A stretch of 33,857 nucleotides of DNA from Trichococcus ilyis (GTDB lineage Bacteria; Bacillota; Bacilli; Lactobacillales; Aerococcaceae): NCBI RefSeq assembly GCF_900109135.1, contig NZ_FNYT01000032.1, positions 1 through 33,857 of the forward strand, in the 5' to 3' direction. Positions 16,879 through 25,300 of this stretch are shown here, piece by piece (position 1 is the first letter of the stretch; the number at the start of each line of letters is the position of its first letter). The notes below the pieces were generated by a model. The model was not told where the DNA came from and did no database searches. It saw nothing but the letters and a program-made list of their open reading frames with translations. Made by a program: the position numbers and the translations under genes.

Positions 16879-18462
16879 GTGAAAAATTGGAAAAGTGTGG
16901 CGATTGCCTATGGCCTGCCGGCAGTCGTTCTTTTGGGCTATTGGTATTCGGCATTGACCCCAGTGTCGATCCAGTCGCCGGAGTTTTGGACGAATATGTT
17001 TTTGTATTTGGTCGCAAGTGCGGGATTGATGAACATATTGGATCGGAAGAAAGCCGATAAAGTGAACAAAGTTACCGGAACGATCATCGGGATAATCATT
17101 GTCTTCATCATCGGAGGGATGCTGTTTGGCTCCCAGATTTTCAGGGCCAAAGATTACGCCAGCATGCTTACGCATACGGAAGGCAATTTTGAGGAGGATC
17201 TGACGATCACGGATCCTGCGCAGATACCGACGATCGACCGCGATATGGCGGAGCGTTTGGGGAGCCGCAAGCTCGGCGAAGTCCTCAACTTGGTTTCGCA
17301 ATTCGACGTGAGCACGGAATACACGCAGATCGCTTATCAAGGCGATTCGGTCCGCGTTTCGCCGCTGGAATATGTCAGCTTTTTCCGTTGGCTGAACAAC
17401 CGCAACGACGGGATTCCGCATTATGTGACTGTCGATATGGTGACGGGGGATGCTGAATTGGTGAATCTGGAGAAGAACATCCATTATTCCCATTCCGGCT
17501 ATTTCGGAGATGACATCAACCGGCATATCTTTTTCAATTATCCGACGGTGATGTTCGAAAACCCAGTCTTTGAGTTGGATGAAGAGGGCAATCCCTATTA
17601 CATCGCGCCGATCGTCGAAAAAAAATTCAGCTTCATGGGGCCTAAGGAAGTCGTCGGCGTTTTCGTCGTTGATGCTTCCACAGGCGACATCACGCGCTAC
17701 AGCATTGCCGATGTGCCTGATTGGGTCGATCGCGTGTTCCCGGCGAACATGGTGATGACGCAGATCAATTACAACGGGCAATACCAAGGCGGTTACCTGA
17801 ACAGCATCATCAGCAAGAAGGGCGTCATCCAGAATGCGGAGGGCTACAACTACATCGTGCTGAATGACGATCTTTATCTGTACACCGGTTTGACTTCCGT
17901 AGCGGCGGATGAATCGAACATCGGTTTTGTGCTGGTGAATTCGCGGACGAAGGAATCGAAACGTTACAACATCAGCACGGCGACCGAGTGGAGCGCCATG
18001 GAAAGCGCCCAGGGATCGGTGCAGGAAAAAGGCTACACGAGCACCTTCCCGCTGCTGTTCAACATGGAGAACAAGCCGGTCTATCAATTGTCCCTGAAGG
18101 ATGATGCCGGGTTGATCAAAATGTACGCCTTCGTGAATGCGACGAACTATCAGAAAGTCGGGACCGGCAATTCCTTGGCTGCTGCCTGGAATGCCTATAC
18201 CGGCGGCGTCGTTTCCGCGACAACCGACGAGGAGGACGAGGAAGAAGTCGTCGAGACCGAAACCATCAGCGGTGCCATCACCGCCATGGAATCCGTCGTC
18301 ATCGACGGCGAAACGACTTATTACTTCACCTTGGAGGGCGATGCCGAAACGATTTACGTCGCCAAAGTATCGATCGACAAGCAGTTGCCGTTCATCAAAG
18401 CCGGCGACAGCGTGGTAATCGAAGTGGACGGTGCACGCGTCGTATCGATCGTCAAACAATAA
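16879..18462 (+). CDS. Membrane-anchored protein of unknown function
   Basis: I do not recognise this 527-residue protein. Three hydrophobic segments occupy about residues 7-25, 37-54 and 65-86, followed by a large soluble part that is probably extracytoplasmic. That part contains repeated short motifs of the kind VVDASTGDITRY, VTVDMVTGDAELV and VNSRTKESKRY, reminiscent of PepSY-type beta repeats. An acidic linker (DEEDEEE, about 450-456) leads into a final 60-residue domain whose alternating strands look like a small beta-barrel. GTG 16879 is the start, after AAAGGG. The gene has its own promoter and terminator and lies between two repeat arrays. An envelope role is likely from topology; a specific function cannot be given. 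Confidence 0.8.
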   Translation: MKNWKSVAIAYGLPAVVLLGYWYSALTPVSIQSPEFWTNMFLYLVASAGLMNILDRKKADKVNKVTGTIIGIIIVFIIGGMLFGSQIFRAKDYASMLTHTEGNFEEDLTITDPAQIPTIDRDMAERLGSRKLGEVLNLVSQFDVSTEYTQIAYQGDSVRVSPLEYVSFFRWLNNRNDGIPHYVTVDMVTGDAELVNLEKNIHYSHSGYFGDDINRHIFFNYPTVMFENPVFELDEEGNPYYIAPIVEKKFSFMGPKEVVGVFVVDASTGDITRYSIADVPDWVDRVFPANMVMTQINYNGQYQGGYLNSIISKKGVIQNAEGYNYIVLNDDLYLYTGLTSVAADESNIGFVLVNSRTKESKRYNISTATEWSAMESAQGSVQEKGYTSTFPLLFNMENKPVYQLSLKDDAGLIKMYAFVNATNYQKVGTGNSLAAAWNAYTGGVVSATTDEEDEEEVVETETISGAITAMESVVIDGETTYYFTLEGDAETIYVAKVSIDKQLPFIKAGDSVVIEVDGARVVSIVKQ

Positions 18463-18477
18463 GCGCATATGCAAGTA

Positions 18478-18511
18478 GAGTCTGCCTTTTTTGAGGGTGG
18501 GCTCTTTTTTT
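18478..18511 (+). terminator. Terminator after the 527-residue protein gene
   Basis: GAGTCTGCC pairs, with wobbles, with GGGTGGGCTC around TTTTTTGA, followed by eight T. Confidence 0.75.
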
Positions 18512-18520
18512 GTTGCTTTG

Positions 18521-18677
18521 CCGGAGGAGGAGAGCCCAAAAGACGATCAGCTCCGACCACGGCGGCTTCGCCGGAGTACGGCCGACCGCCGTGCTGTCTC
18601 CTTCGGCCAGCATGCGTTCGCCGGAGTTGGGCTGGTCGGCGCAAGCTGTACTCCGATGAGCAAACCGCTCACCGGAG
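18521..18677. repeat. Palindromic repeat array B, 50-bp period
   Basis: CCGGAG begins at 18521, 18571, 18621 and 18672. The partner half CTCCG (or CTTCGG) begins at 18551, 18601 and 18651. This is the same unit and period as array A, with different loops. It again starts just after a terminator. The 345-nt gap holds the terminator, this array and the promoter of the next gene. Confidence 0.72.
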
Positions 18678-18741
18678 CAGCTGCCCAAGTTACCAGAACA
18701 AGCGAAAAGCGAAAAATTACATAAACCGCAAATGTAAAAAA

Positions 18742-18771
18742 TTGACGGGACAAGGGCTGTTGTTGCATAGT
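18742..18771 (+). promoter_or_regulatory. Promoter of the tocopherol-cyclase-like gene
   Basis: TTGACG (18742-18747), 18 nt, CATAGT (18766-18771). Confidence 0.45.
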
Positions 18772-18807
18772 TAAGATAAGAATGCATGCGAAAGGAAGCG
18801 CTGCGCT

Positions 18808-19776
18808 ATGGCAAACAAAGTGACCCATCCGATCCTGTTCCAGGGAAACCTGAAAAAGCAAGGTCCCTATTTTGAAGGGTGGTATTTCAAAAGTGTCTCG
18901 GCCGATGAAAAGACCGTCCTCAGCCTGATTCCCGGCATTTCACTGACTGCGGAAGACCCGCATTGTTTTGTCCAATATTCCTATGTCCACAGCGGGGAAG
19001 CGGCCGATAAAGAGCTGCGGACCGGCTACATCCGCTATCCGCTGTCCGCGTTCCAGTGCAACCGGAGCCCCTTTGTGCTGAAGGTCGGCAACAGCATCTT
19101 TTCGGAAACGCTCGTCAGCGTCCACCTGGAAGAGGAAGATTTCCGGATCGAAGGCATTCTGAAACTGGGGCCATTCCAAGCGATCCAACGGACAGCGCTG
19201 TCTCCGTCCATCATGGGTTTCTTCGCCTACATCCCCAAAATGGAGTGCTACCACGGCGTCATCAGCATGGATCACGCCATCGACGGAACGGTGGCGGTCG
19301 GAACCAGAACCCGTGATTTTACGGGCGGCAAAGGCTATCTCGAAAAGGACTGGGGGACGTCTTTCCCGGAGGAGTATGTTTGGATCCAGTGCAACCATTT
19401 CCGGGACGAACGGACGAGCCTCTTCTTCTCGGTGGCGAAGATCCCTTTTCAAGGTTCCGCGTTCGAAGGCTTCATCTGCAGTTTCATGCTGGATGGGGAG
19501 GAGTACCGTTTTGCGACCTATAACCGCAGCAAATTCACTTTGGGGCTGTTGACCGATGATCGGATCGAAATCGAAGTGTCCCATGCCTCCGCCTCCCTGA
19601 CGATCTGTGCGGAAGTGCTGCACGGAGGGGCTTTGTTGGCGCCGACCGAGCTGGGGATGAACAGGATCGTCAAGGAAGGCCTTTCCGGCATCGTCACGGT
19701 CGATTTCACCGACAAAAAGACAGGCAAAAGTTATCATGATGTCGGCAATGTGGCCGGCATTGAAGTCGTGCGCTGA
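18808..19776 (+). CDS. Tocopherol-cyclase-family protein
   Basis: A 322-residue protein of the tocopherol cyclase family. The hallmark YFEGWYFK is at residues 21-28 and GGKGYLEKDWGTSFP at 173-187, followed by a tryptophan-containing strand. In plants and cyanobacteria the family closes the chromanol ring of vitamin E, but Firmicutes do not make tocopherol, so the activity here is unknown; a lipid- or quinone-like ligand is a guess. No signal peptide or membrane segment is seen. ATG 18808 follows AAAGGAAG. A VOC-family gene follows after 35 nt and a YjbQ gene after that, probably in one transcript, since no terminator separates them. Confidence 0.82.
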   Translation: MANKVTHPILFQGNLKKQGPYFEGWYFKSVSADEKTVLSLIPGISLTAEDPHCFVQYSYVHSGEAADKELRTGYIRYPLSAFQCNRSPFVLKVGNSIFSETLVSVHLEEEDFRIEGILKLGPFQAIQRTALSPSIMGFFAYIPKMECYHGVISMDHAIDGTVAVGTRTRDFTGGKGYLEKDWGTSFPEEYVWIQCNHFRDERTSLFFSVAKIPFQGSAFEGFICSFMLDGEEYRFATYNRSKFTLGLLTDDRIEIEVSHASASLTICAEVLHGGALLAPTELGMNRIVKEGLSGIVTVDFTDKKTGKSYHDVGNVAGIEVVR

Positions 19777-19811
19777 TCATCAAAAAAATTTATCCGAAAG
19801 AAGGAAGCCCT

Positions 19812-20252
19812 ATGTTGACAAGCTTATTTCCTTATCTGAATTTCGACGGCAACGCCAAAGAAGCAACGCATTATTATGTGGAAGCCCTTGATGGCGAGCT
19901 GCTGGACATCACAACTTTCGGGGAAGCCCCGAAGGACGACTCAGTTGAGTCGGAAGAATTTTCCTTACCGCCGGGTGTAGAGGACCTGATCATGAATGCG
20001 CAGATCAGACTGAAGAATGGCGCCATGCTGATGATTTCCGATGTTTTCCCGGGAAGGGAATTCCATGTCGGAAACAATCTGTCGTTGACGCTGACCTACG
20101 ATGACGTGGAGGAAGCCCGGGCTGTCTTCAACCGCTTGGCTGAGGGCGGCTCCATCGGCATGGAACTCCAGCAGACTTTCTGGAGTCCGCTGTACGGCAG
20201 CCTGAAGGACCGCTACGGCGTCGAATGGCAGATTTCAGTGGATGCAGTTTGA
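19812..20252 (+). CDS. VOC-family (PhnB/glyoxalase-like) protein
   Basis: A 146-residue protein of the vicinal oxygen chelate superfamily, PhnB subgroup (often labelled 3-demethylubiquinone methyltransferase-like). The opening TSLFPYLNFDGNAKEATHYY and the ending QTFWSPLYGSLKDRYGVEWQ are typical of PhnB-like proteins, which form dimers with a beta-alpha-beta-beta-beta fold. Members act as metal-dependent enzymes or resistance proteins; the substrate here is unknown. ATG 19812 follows AAGGAAG. The gene sits between the tocopherol-cyclase-like gene and the YjbQ gene with short gaps. Confidence 0.85.
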   Translation: MLTSLFPYLNFDGNAKEATHYYVEALDGELLDITTFGEAPKDDSVESEEFSLPPGVEDLIMNAQIRLKNGAMLMISDVFPGREFHVGNNLSLTLTYDDVEEARAVFNRLAEGGSIGMELQQTFWSPLYGSLKDRYGVEWQISVDAV

Positions 20253-20303
20253 TTTTCTGCATTTCGGTAAACCGGTTTATGTTGCAGAATGGAGGGGAAG
20301 ATG

Positions 20304-20711
20304 ATGAGCCAAAATCTGTTCACCTACCGTATCCAGACGAGCGGCAAGCAATCGCTGACGAACATTGATGCCTACCTCGAGGATGCTCTGGCGAAAAGCG
20401 GCGTGAAGGACGGCATCCTGGTCGTCTTTTGCCCGCATACGACCGCTGCCATCACGATCAACGAGAACGCCGACCCGGATGTGCAGCAGGATCTTAATTG
20501 GGGGTACACGGACACCTTTCCGAACAAGGGAAGCTACAGGCATGTCGAAGGAAACTCCGACGCCCACATCAAGTCATCCCTGACCGGCGTCAGCGAAACA
20601 ATCATTGTGACGGAAGGCCGGATGCTGCTTGGGACTTGGCAAAGCATCTATTTCTGGGATTATGACGGCCCGCGCAACCGCAAATTCCACGTGAAGATCA
20701 TCGCCGGGTAA
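20304..20711 (+). CDS. YjbQ-family protein (UPF0047)
   Basis: A 135-residue protein of the YjbQ family, small trimeric proteins; some have been shown to have weak thiamine-phosphate synthase activity, but the physiological role is unsettled. The conserved CPHTTAAITINEN is at about 43-55, with His45, and HVEGNSDAHIKSSLTG and GTWQSIYFWDYDGPRNR follow. Three in-frame ATGs compete. ATG 20304 is preferred because GGAGGGG lies at 20291-20297; ATG 20289 overlaps the site and ATG 20301 is slightly close. No terminator is seen after it. Confidence 0.87.
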   Translation: MSQNLFTYRIQTSGKQSLTNIDAYLEDALAKSGVKDGILVVFCPHTTAAITINENADPDVQQDLNWGYTDTFPNKGSYRHVEGNSDAHIKSSLTGVSETIIVTEGRMLLGTWQSIYFWDYDGPRNRKFHVKIIAG

Positions 20712-20739
20712 GCCTTTGACTGTGATTTGAGTATATTGT

Positions 20740-20768
20740 TTCGAATTCGAGATAATAACCTGTATAAT
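20740..20768 (+). promoter_or_regulatory. Promoter of the Nudix gene
   Basis: A perfect -10 TATAAT (20763-20768) lies 17 nt after TTCGAA (20740-20745), a poor -35 that may instead be part of a binding site; TTCGAA also occurs before the promoter at 16808. Confidence 0.45.
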
Positions 20769-20799
20769 GTAAGAAAAACAAGCGGTAGGTGAGGACACG

Positions 20800-21432
20800 A
20801 TGCTGGAGGATATCAAAAAAATATTGGATGAACACGAACCCAAGCCGATCGGGGAACAGCGCTACTTTTCCGTCCTGCTCCCTTTGATCCGGATTGACGG
20901 GGAGCTTCATGTGCTTTATGAAGTACGGGGCGCGCATATTTCCCAGCCGGGCGACATATCTTTTCCGGGCGGAGCAGTGGAACCTGGGGAAAGTTTTGAG
21001 GAAACGGCGATCCGGGAAACGATGGAAGAGCTGAACCTGAAAAGGCACAACATCAGAATTTTGGGGGAAATGGACTACATCATGAATGAGCGCGCGATCA
21101 TCCATTGTTTCGTCGGTGAAATCGTCGGTGTGGACAAGGATGCTATCCCATTCAATAAGGAAGTGCAGGAAATCTTCACGGTTCCGCTCCAGTATTTCAT
21201 GGACAACCGGCCGACCTATTATTCCTCGACGGTCCGGCTGGAGCACCCGGATGATTTCCCGTTCGAACTGATCCCGAACGGCAAGGATTACCAATTCAGG
21301 ATCGGCGTCCATTGCGTGCCGTTCTACCATCTGGAGACGCATCGGCTCTGGGGATTCACCGCGAACCTGACCGACCGCTTCGTCACTATACTGGAGCAGA
21401 ATGAAAATAACAATGCACCGAAAAAAGCATGA
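20800..21432 (+). CDS. Nudix hydrolase, CoA pyrophosphatase-like
   Basis: A 210-residue Nudix hydrolase. The Nudix box spans residues 57-80 (GGAVEPGESF, then RETMEELNL), with Glu73, Glu76 and Glu77 as metal ligands. Just before it, QPGDISFPGG matches the extra motif found in coenzyme A pyrophosphatases (NudL/Pcd1, YeaB type), so cleavage of CoA or its oxidised forms to 3',5'-ADP and phosphopantetheine is the likely activity. ATG 20800 follows AGGTGAGG. It has its own promoter and ends inside a strong inverted repeat that serves as terminator. Confidence 0.85.
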   Translation: MLEDIKKILDEHEPKPIGEQRYFSVLLPLIRIDGELHVLYEVRGAHISQPGDISFPGGAVEPGESFEETAIRETMEELNLKRHNIRILGEMDYIMNERAIIHCFVGEIVGVDKDAIPFNKEVQEIFTVPLQYFMDNRPTYYSSTVRLEHPDDFPFELIPNGKDYQFRIGVHCVPFYHLETHRLWGFTANLTDRFVTILEQNENNNAPKKA

Positions 21433-21467
21433 GCCTGTTTGATTGGCTCATGCTTTTTTCGGTGCAT
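21413..21467. terminator. Bidirectional terminator with perfect 23-bp arms
   Basis: Positions 21413-21435 and 21445-21467 are exact reverse complements with a 9-nt loop. The stem contains the Nudix stop codon and A6/T6 tracts, so it can end transcripts from both directions. The 150 nt from here to the thioesterase stop show no gene. Confidence 0.9.
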
Positions 21468-21617
21468 AAAGGCACTGTGCGCGCCTGTTCGGGTGAAAAG
21501 TACTCCATGGACCCATCCGCAACGGTTATCGCCTGTAGAGGCCGCTTTTGCGAAGCTGAGAGAGCGTTCAAGGCTTTGGGCTTGGATTTCTCCCTCCCGC
21601 CATCCCAAAACACCTGC

Positions 21618-22055
21618 TCAAACGCTGAAAACATGCTCCCGGTACTTTTCGAAGCTGGCATGCACATGCGGCTGGGCTTTCTTCAACGAGACGGGCCGGC
21701 CGGCATCGTTCAGGAAGCAATGCTTGCTTTTGCCGGTCGTGCGCAACTCGCCGGTCGCGACGTCGATGACCCGGTAGGTCAGGCCCAATTTCACACCGCT
21801 GTACGAATCGATTTCGGTCAGCACATAGACGGAGTCCCCGAAGCGGACCATCGTTTTGTAGTGCGCTTCGACGGAAAGGACCGGGCTGATGATGCCGGCT
21901 TCTTCCAGTTTCGCATAATTCGCGCCGATCTGGTCAAGGAAGTCCACGCGGGCCTCTTCGAACCAGCGGATGTAATTGGAGTGGTGGATGATCTTCATCT
22001 GGTCCGTTTCGTAGTATTGGGCGAGATGGATGTAGGGTTTTAGTTCATTGTTCAA
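21618..22055 (-). CDS. Acyl-CoA thioesterase, YbgC/FadM-like hotdog protein
   Basis: A 145-residue single hotdog-fold thioesterase of the 4-hydroxybenzoyl-CoA thioesterase type. The catalytic Asp18 lies in YETDQMKIIHHSNYIRWFEEA, the family signature, although Met-Lys replaces the common Gly-Val. It probably hydrolyses short- or branched-chain acyl-CoA in the cytoplasm. The start is TTG at 22055: AAGGAGG lies 9 nt upstream, and the longer open frame beyond it lacks a site. It runs opposite to the Nudix gene and in the same direction as pyc, from which a repeat array and a hairpin separate it. Confidence 0.85.
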   Translation of the reverse strand: MNNELKPYIHLAQYYETDQMKIIHHSNYIRWFEEARVDFLDQIGANYAKLEEAGIISPVLSVEAHYKTMVRFGDSVYVLTEIDSYSGVKLGLTYRVIDVATGELRTTGKSKHCFLNDAGRPVSLKKAQPHVHASFEKYREHVFSV

Positions 22056-22123
22056 TAAATGATTCCTCCTTGTGACAGTTTTGTCCGGACAGCGGACCGG
22101 AATCCGGGCCACCGGGGAGCGTC

Positions 22124-22254
22124 AACTCCGGTGAGCCCCCCTTCGCCGGAGTTGAGGCAGCATTCGCAGCTTGCATATACGATGAAGGCCGCTTCCCTGG
22201 TGTTCCAGCATATAAGCAGGGCGTCAACTACGATGGACAGGTGCTTCACCGGAG
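22124..22254. repeat. Palindromic repeat array C, 51-bp period
   Basis: A well-preserved unit, AACTCCGG (22124-22131) with CCGGAGTT (22146-22153), is followed at 51-bp steps by decayed units starting near 22177 (ATACGATGA) and 22228 (CTACGATGG, with CCGGAG at 22249). It is the same family as arrays A and B. Relative to pyc it lies just past the gene's 3' hairpin. It fills most of the 294-nt gap. Confidence 0.65.
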
Positions 22255-22316
22255 TCAAGGGACGCGGACGAATGCCCAAGTTTCCCGGAAAGGCGGCAGC
22301 GGCATCCGAAAGAACA

Positions 22317-22341
22317 GGGCTGCCCCGAAGTGAGGCAGCCC
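22317..22341 (-). terminator. Hairpin after pyc
   Basis: GGGCTGCC (22317-22324) pairs with GGCAGCCC (22334-22341). On the minus strand it follows the pyc stop by about 10 nt. The trailing T-run is poor, so termination may be incomplete. Confidence 0.6.
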
Positions 22342-22349
22342 CGCAAGTA

Positions 22350-25300
22350 TTATTTTGATTCGATTTCGATCAGGAGATCGCCGGCTTCGATCTGATCGCC
22401 GTCGATGACATAGATCTGATCGACGACACCGTTGATCGTGGAACGGATCATCGTTTCCATCTTCATCGCTTCGGTGATCACGACCGGATCGCCTTGCGCT
22501 ACGCGGTCGCCGCGTTTGACGAGAACTTCCAAGACAGAACCAGGCATTGTTGCGCCGACGTGTTCTTTGTTGGTAGGTTCGGCTTTTTTGCGGATCGCTT
22601 TCGTGCTGGTGATGGACATGTCTTTGACTTCAATCTCGCGGCCTTGGCCATTCAATTCGAAGTAAAGGATGCGCATCCCGTCCGAATCAGGTTCACCGAT
22701 CGAATTCAGTTTGATGATCAAAGTTTTGCCTTTTTCGATCTGGACTTCGATCTGCTCGCCCGTACGCATGCCGTGGAAGAAAGTAGGGGTGTCAAGTTTT
22801 GTGACATCGCCGAACTTATCGTAGACTGCGACGTAATCCAGGAAAATCTGCGGGTACATCAGGTAGCTGATGACGTCTTCTTCGCTGGCTGTGCGTTGGA
22901 TTTTTTCCTCCAGTTCGGCTTTCAAAGCAACAAAGTCGATCGGCTCACGCAGGCTGCCTGGTCTCTCCGTGATGGCTTTTTTGCCTTTCAGGATGATTTC
23001 CTGCAGTCTTTCAGGGAATCCGCCCGTAGGCTGACCCAGGTCGCCTTTAAAGAAGCTGACGACTGATTCAGGGAAGTCGATTGTTTCGCCTTTCGCATAG
23101 ACGTCTTCTTCGGTCAATTTGTTTTGGACCATGTAGAGGGCCATATCGCCGACAACTTTTGAGGATGGCGTCACTTTCACGATGTCGCCGAACATTTTGT
23201 TCACGTCAGCGTACATTTCTTTGACTTTGTCCCATTCATCGGTCAAGCCGACAGCGCTCGCCTGTTGTTGCAGGTTCGTGTATTGTCCGCCCGGCATTTG
23301 GTGGTCGTAGACTTCGGTGGAAGTCGTCTGGATGCCACCTTCGAATTCTTCGTAGTAGTCGCGGATATCTTCCCAATAGCGGTTGATTTTGTGCACGTTG
23401 TGGATGTTGATGTCCGGCGCATGCTCAGAACCTTCAAGGGCGTAATACAAGCTGCTGATGCTCGGTTGGCTGGTCGTACCGCTCATGGCACTCATGGCCA
23501 CGTCTACGATGTCGACGCCGGCTTTGATCGCTTCCGAATACGTGTAGATGCCGTTTCCGCTTGTGTCATGCGTATGCAGATGGATCGGCAGATCGACGGT
23601 ATCCTTCAGTTCGCTGATCAGACGGTAAGCCGCTTGCGGTTTCAGCAGGCCAGCCATATCCTTGATCGCGATGGTGTGCGCGCCCAAGGCTTCAAGCTCT
23701 TTGGCCATGTCTTTGTAGTATTGGATCGTGTATTTCGTTTGTGCAGGGTCATTGATGTCGCCTGTGTAGCAGATGGCTGCTTCAGCGATCTTATCGTTAT
23801 CGCGCACATACTGGATGCTTTTTTCCATTTGCTTCGTCCAGTTCAGGCTGTCGAAGATACGGAAAACGTCGATCCCGTTTTTGGCTGCAAGTCTGATGAA
23901 CTCTTCCAGACCGTTGTCCGGATAGTTTTGGTATCCGACCGCATTCGAGCCGCGGAACAGCATCTGCAGTAAAGTATCCGGCATCTGCGAGCGCAGTTTC
24001 TTCAATCGTTTCCAAGGGTCTTCGCTCAGGAAGCGGTAGGCAACGTCGAAGGTAGCCCCTCCCCACATTTCCGAAGAGAACAATTGCGGAATCGCTTTTT
24101 GGGTTTCGGCTGCGATTGCTTGCATTTCGTTTGTGCGGATGCGGGTAGCCAACAAGCTTTGGTGCGCGTCACGGAAAGTCGTGTCCGTCAAGAGCACGCG
24201 GTCCTGGTCCTTGATCCATTGGCTGACGGCTGCAGGGCCTTTTTCATCCAGAATGTTTTTGGCTGTGATGATTTTCTGTTCCGGAACGACAAGGTCGGTC
24301 GGGATCCGAGGCTTGTCATAGAATTTCTTGTGGCCTTTTTGGATGCCCGGGAAGCCGTTGACGGTGATGTTCCCGATGTACTGCATCGTTTTGTTACCGC
24401 GGTCGCGCGTTTTCGGGAATTCGAACAATTCCGGCGTCGTGTCGATGAACGTTGTCTTCGCGTCACCTGACACAAAAATCGGGTGCGTGATGACGTTGAA
24501 CATGAACGGGATGTTCGTTTTCACGCCGCGGATACGGAACTCGATCAGCGAACGTTCCATTTTGCGGACGGCTTGCTCGAATGTCGAAGCGTGGACGCAT
24601 AATTTGACCAACAAGGAGTCGAAGAACGGCGTTACGACCGTGCCCTGGAAGCCGTTGCCGGCATCCAAGCGGATACCGAAGCCGCCTGGAGAACGGTACG
24701 TATTGATTTTTCCGGTATCAGGGAAGAAATTGTTCAACGGATCTTCCGTCGTGATCCGGCATTGGATGGCAGCGCCGATCAACGGGATATTGGCCTGTTG
24801 CGGGATGCCGATTTCTTTGTGCAGATCTTGACCTTGCGCAATCAGGATCTGTGATTGCACGATATCGATACCTGTGATCAATTCTGTGATTGTGTGCTCC
24901 ACTTGAACGCGCGGATTCACTTCGATGAAGTAGAAACGATCGCCTTCCAAAAGGAATTCAACGGTTCCGGCATTCACATAGCCAACGTGTTTCATCAATT
25001 GCAGGGCAGCGTTGCAAATTTCATGGCGTACTTCATCCGACATGGAAACGCAAGGTGCCACTTCGACAACTTTCTGATGGCGGCGCTGCACGGAGCAGTC
25101 GCGCTCGTAAAGATGAACGATGTTGCCGTGCTCATCCCCGAGAATCTGGATTTCGATGTGTTTAGGGTCTTGGATATATTTTTCGACATAGATTTCGTCG
25201 CTGCCGAATGCGGCCAGAGCTTCACTGCGGGCTCTTTCGAAACCTTCGCGGGCTTCTTGTTCGTTGAAGGCCATACGCATACCGCGTCCGCCGCCGCCCA

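Noticed and set aside
16741-18474. 577-codon minus-strand open frame
   Set aside because: It is antisense to the 527-residue gene, rich in His and Asp from opposite-strand codon bias, and has no recognisable domain.
21429-22043. 204-codon plus-strand frame opposite the thioesterase
   Set aside because: The minus-strand frame encodes a recognisable hotdog thioesterase; the plus frame starts in a terminator stem.
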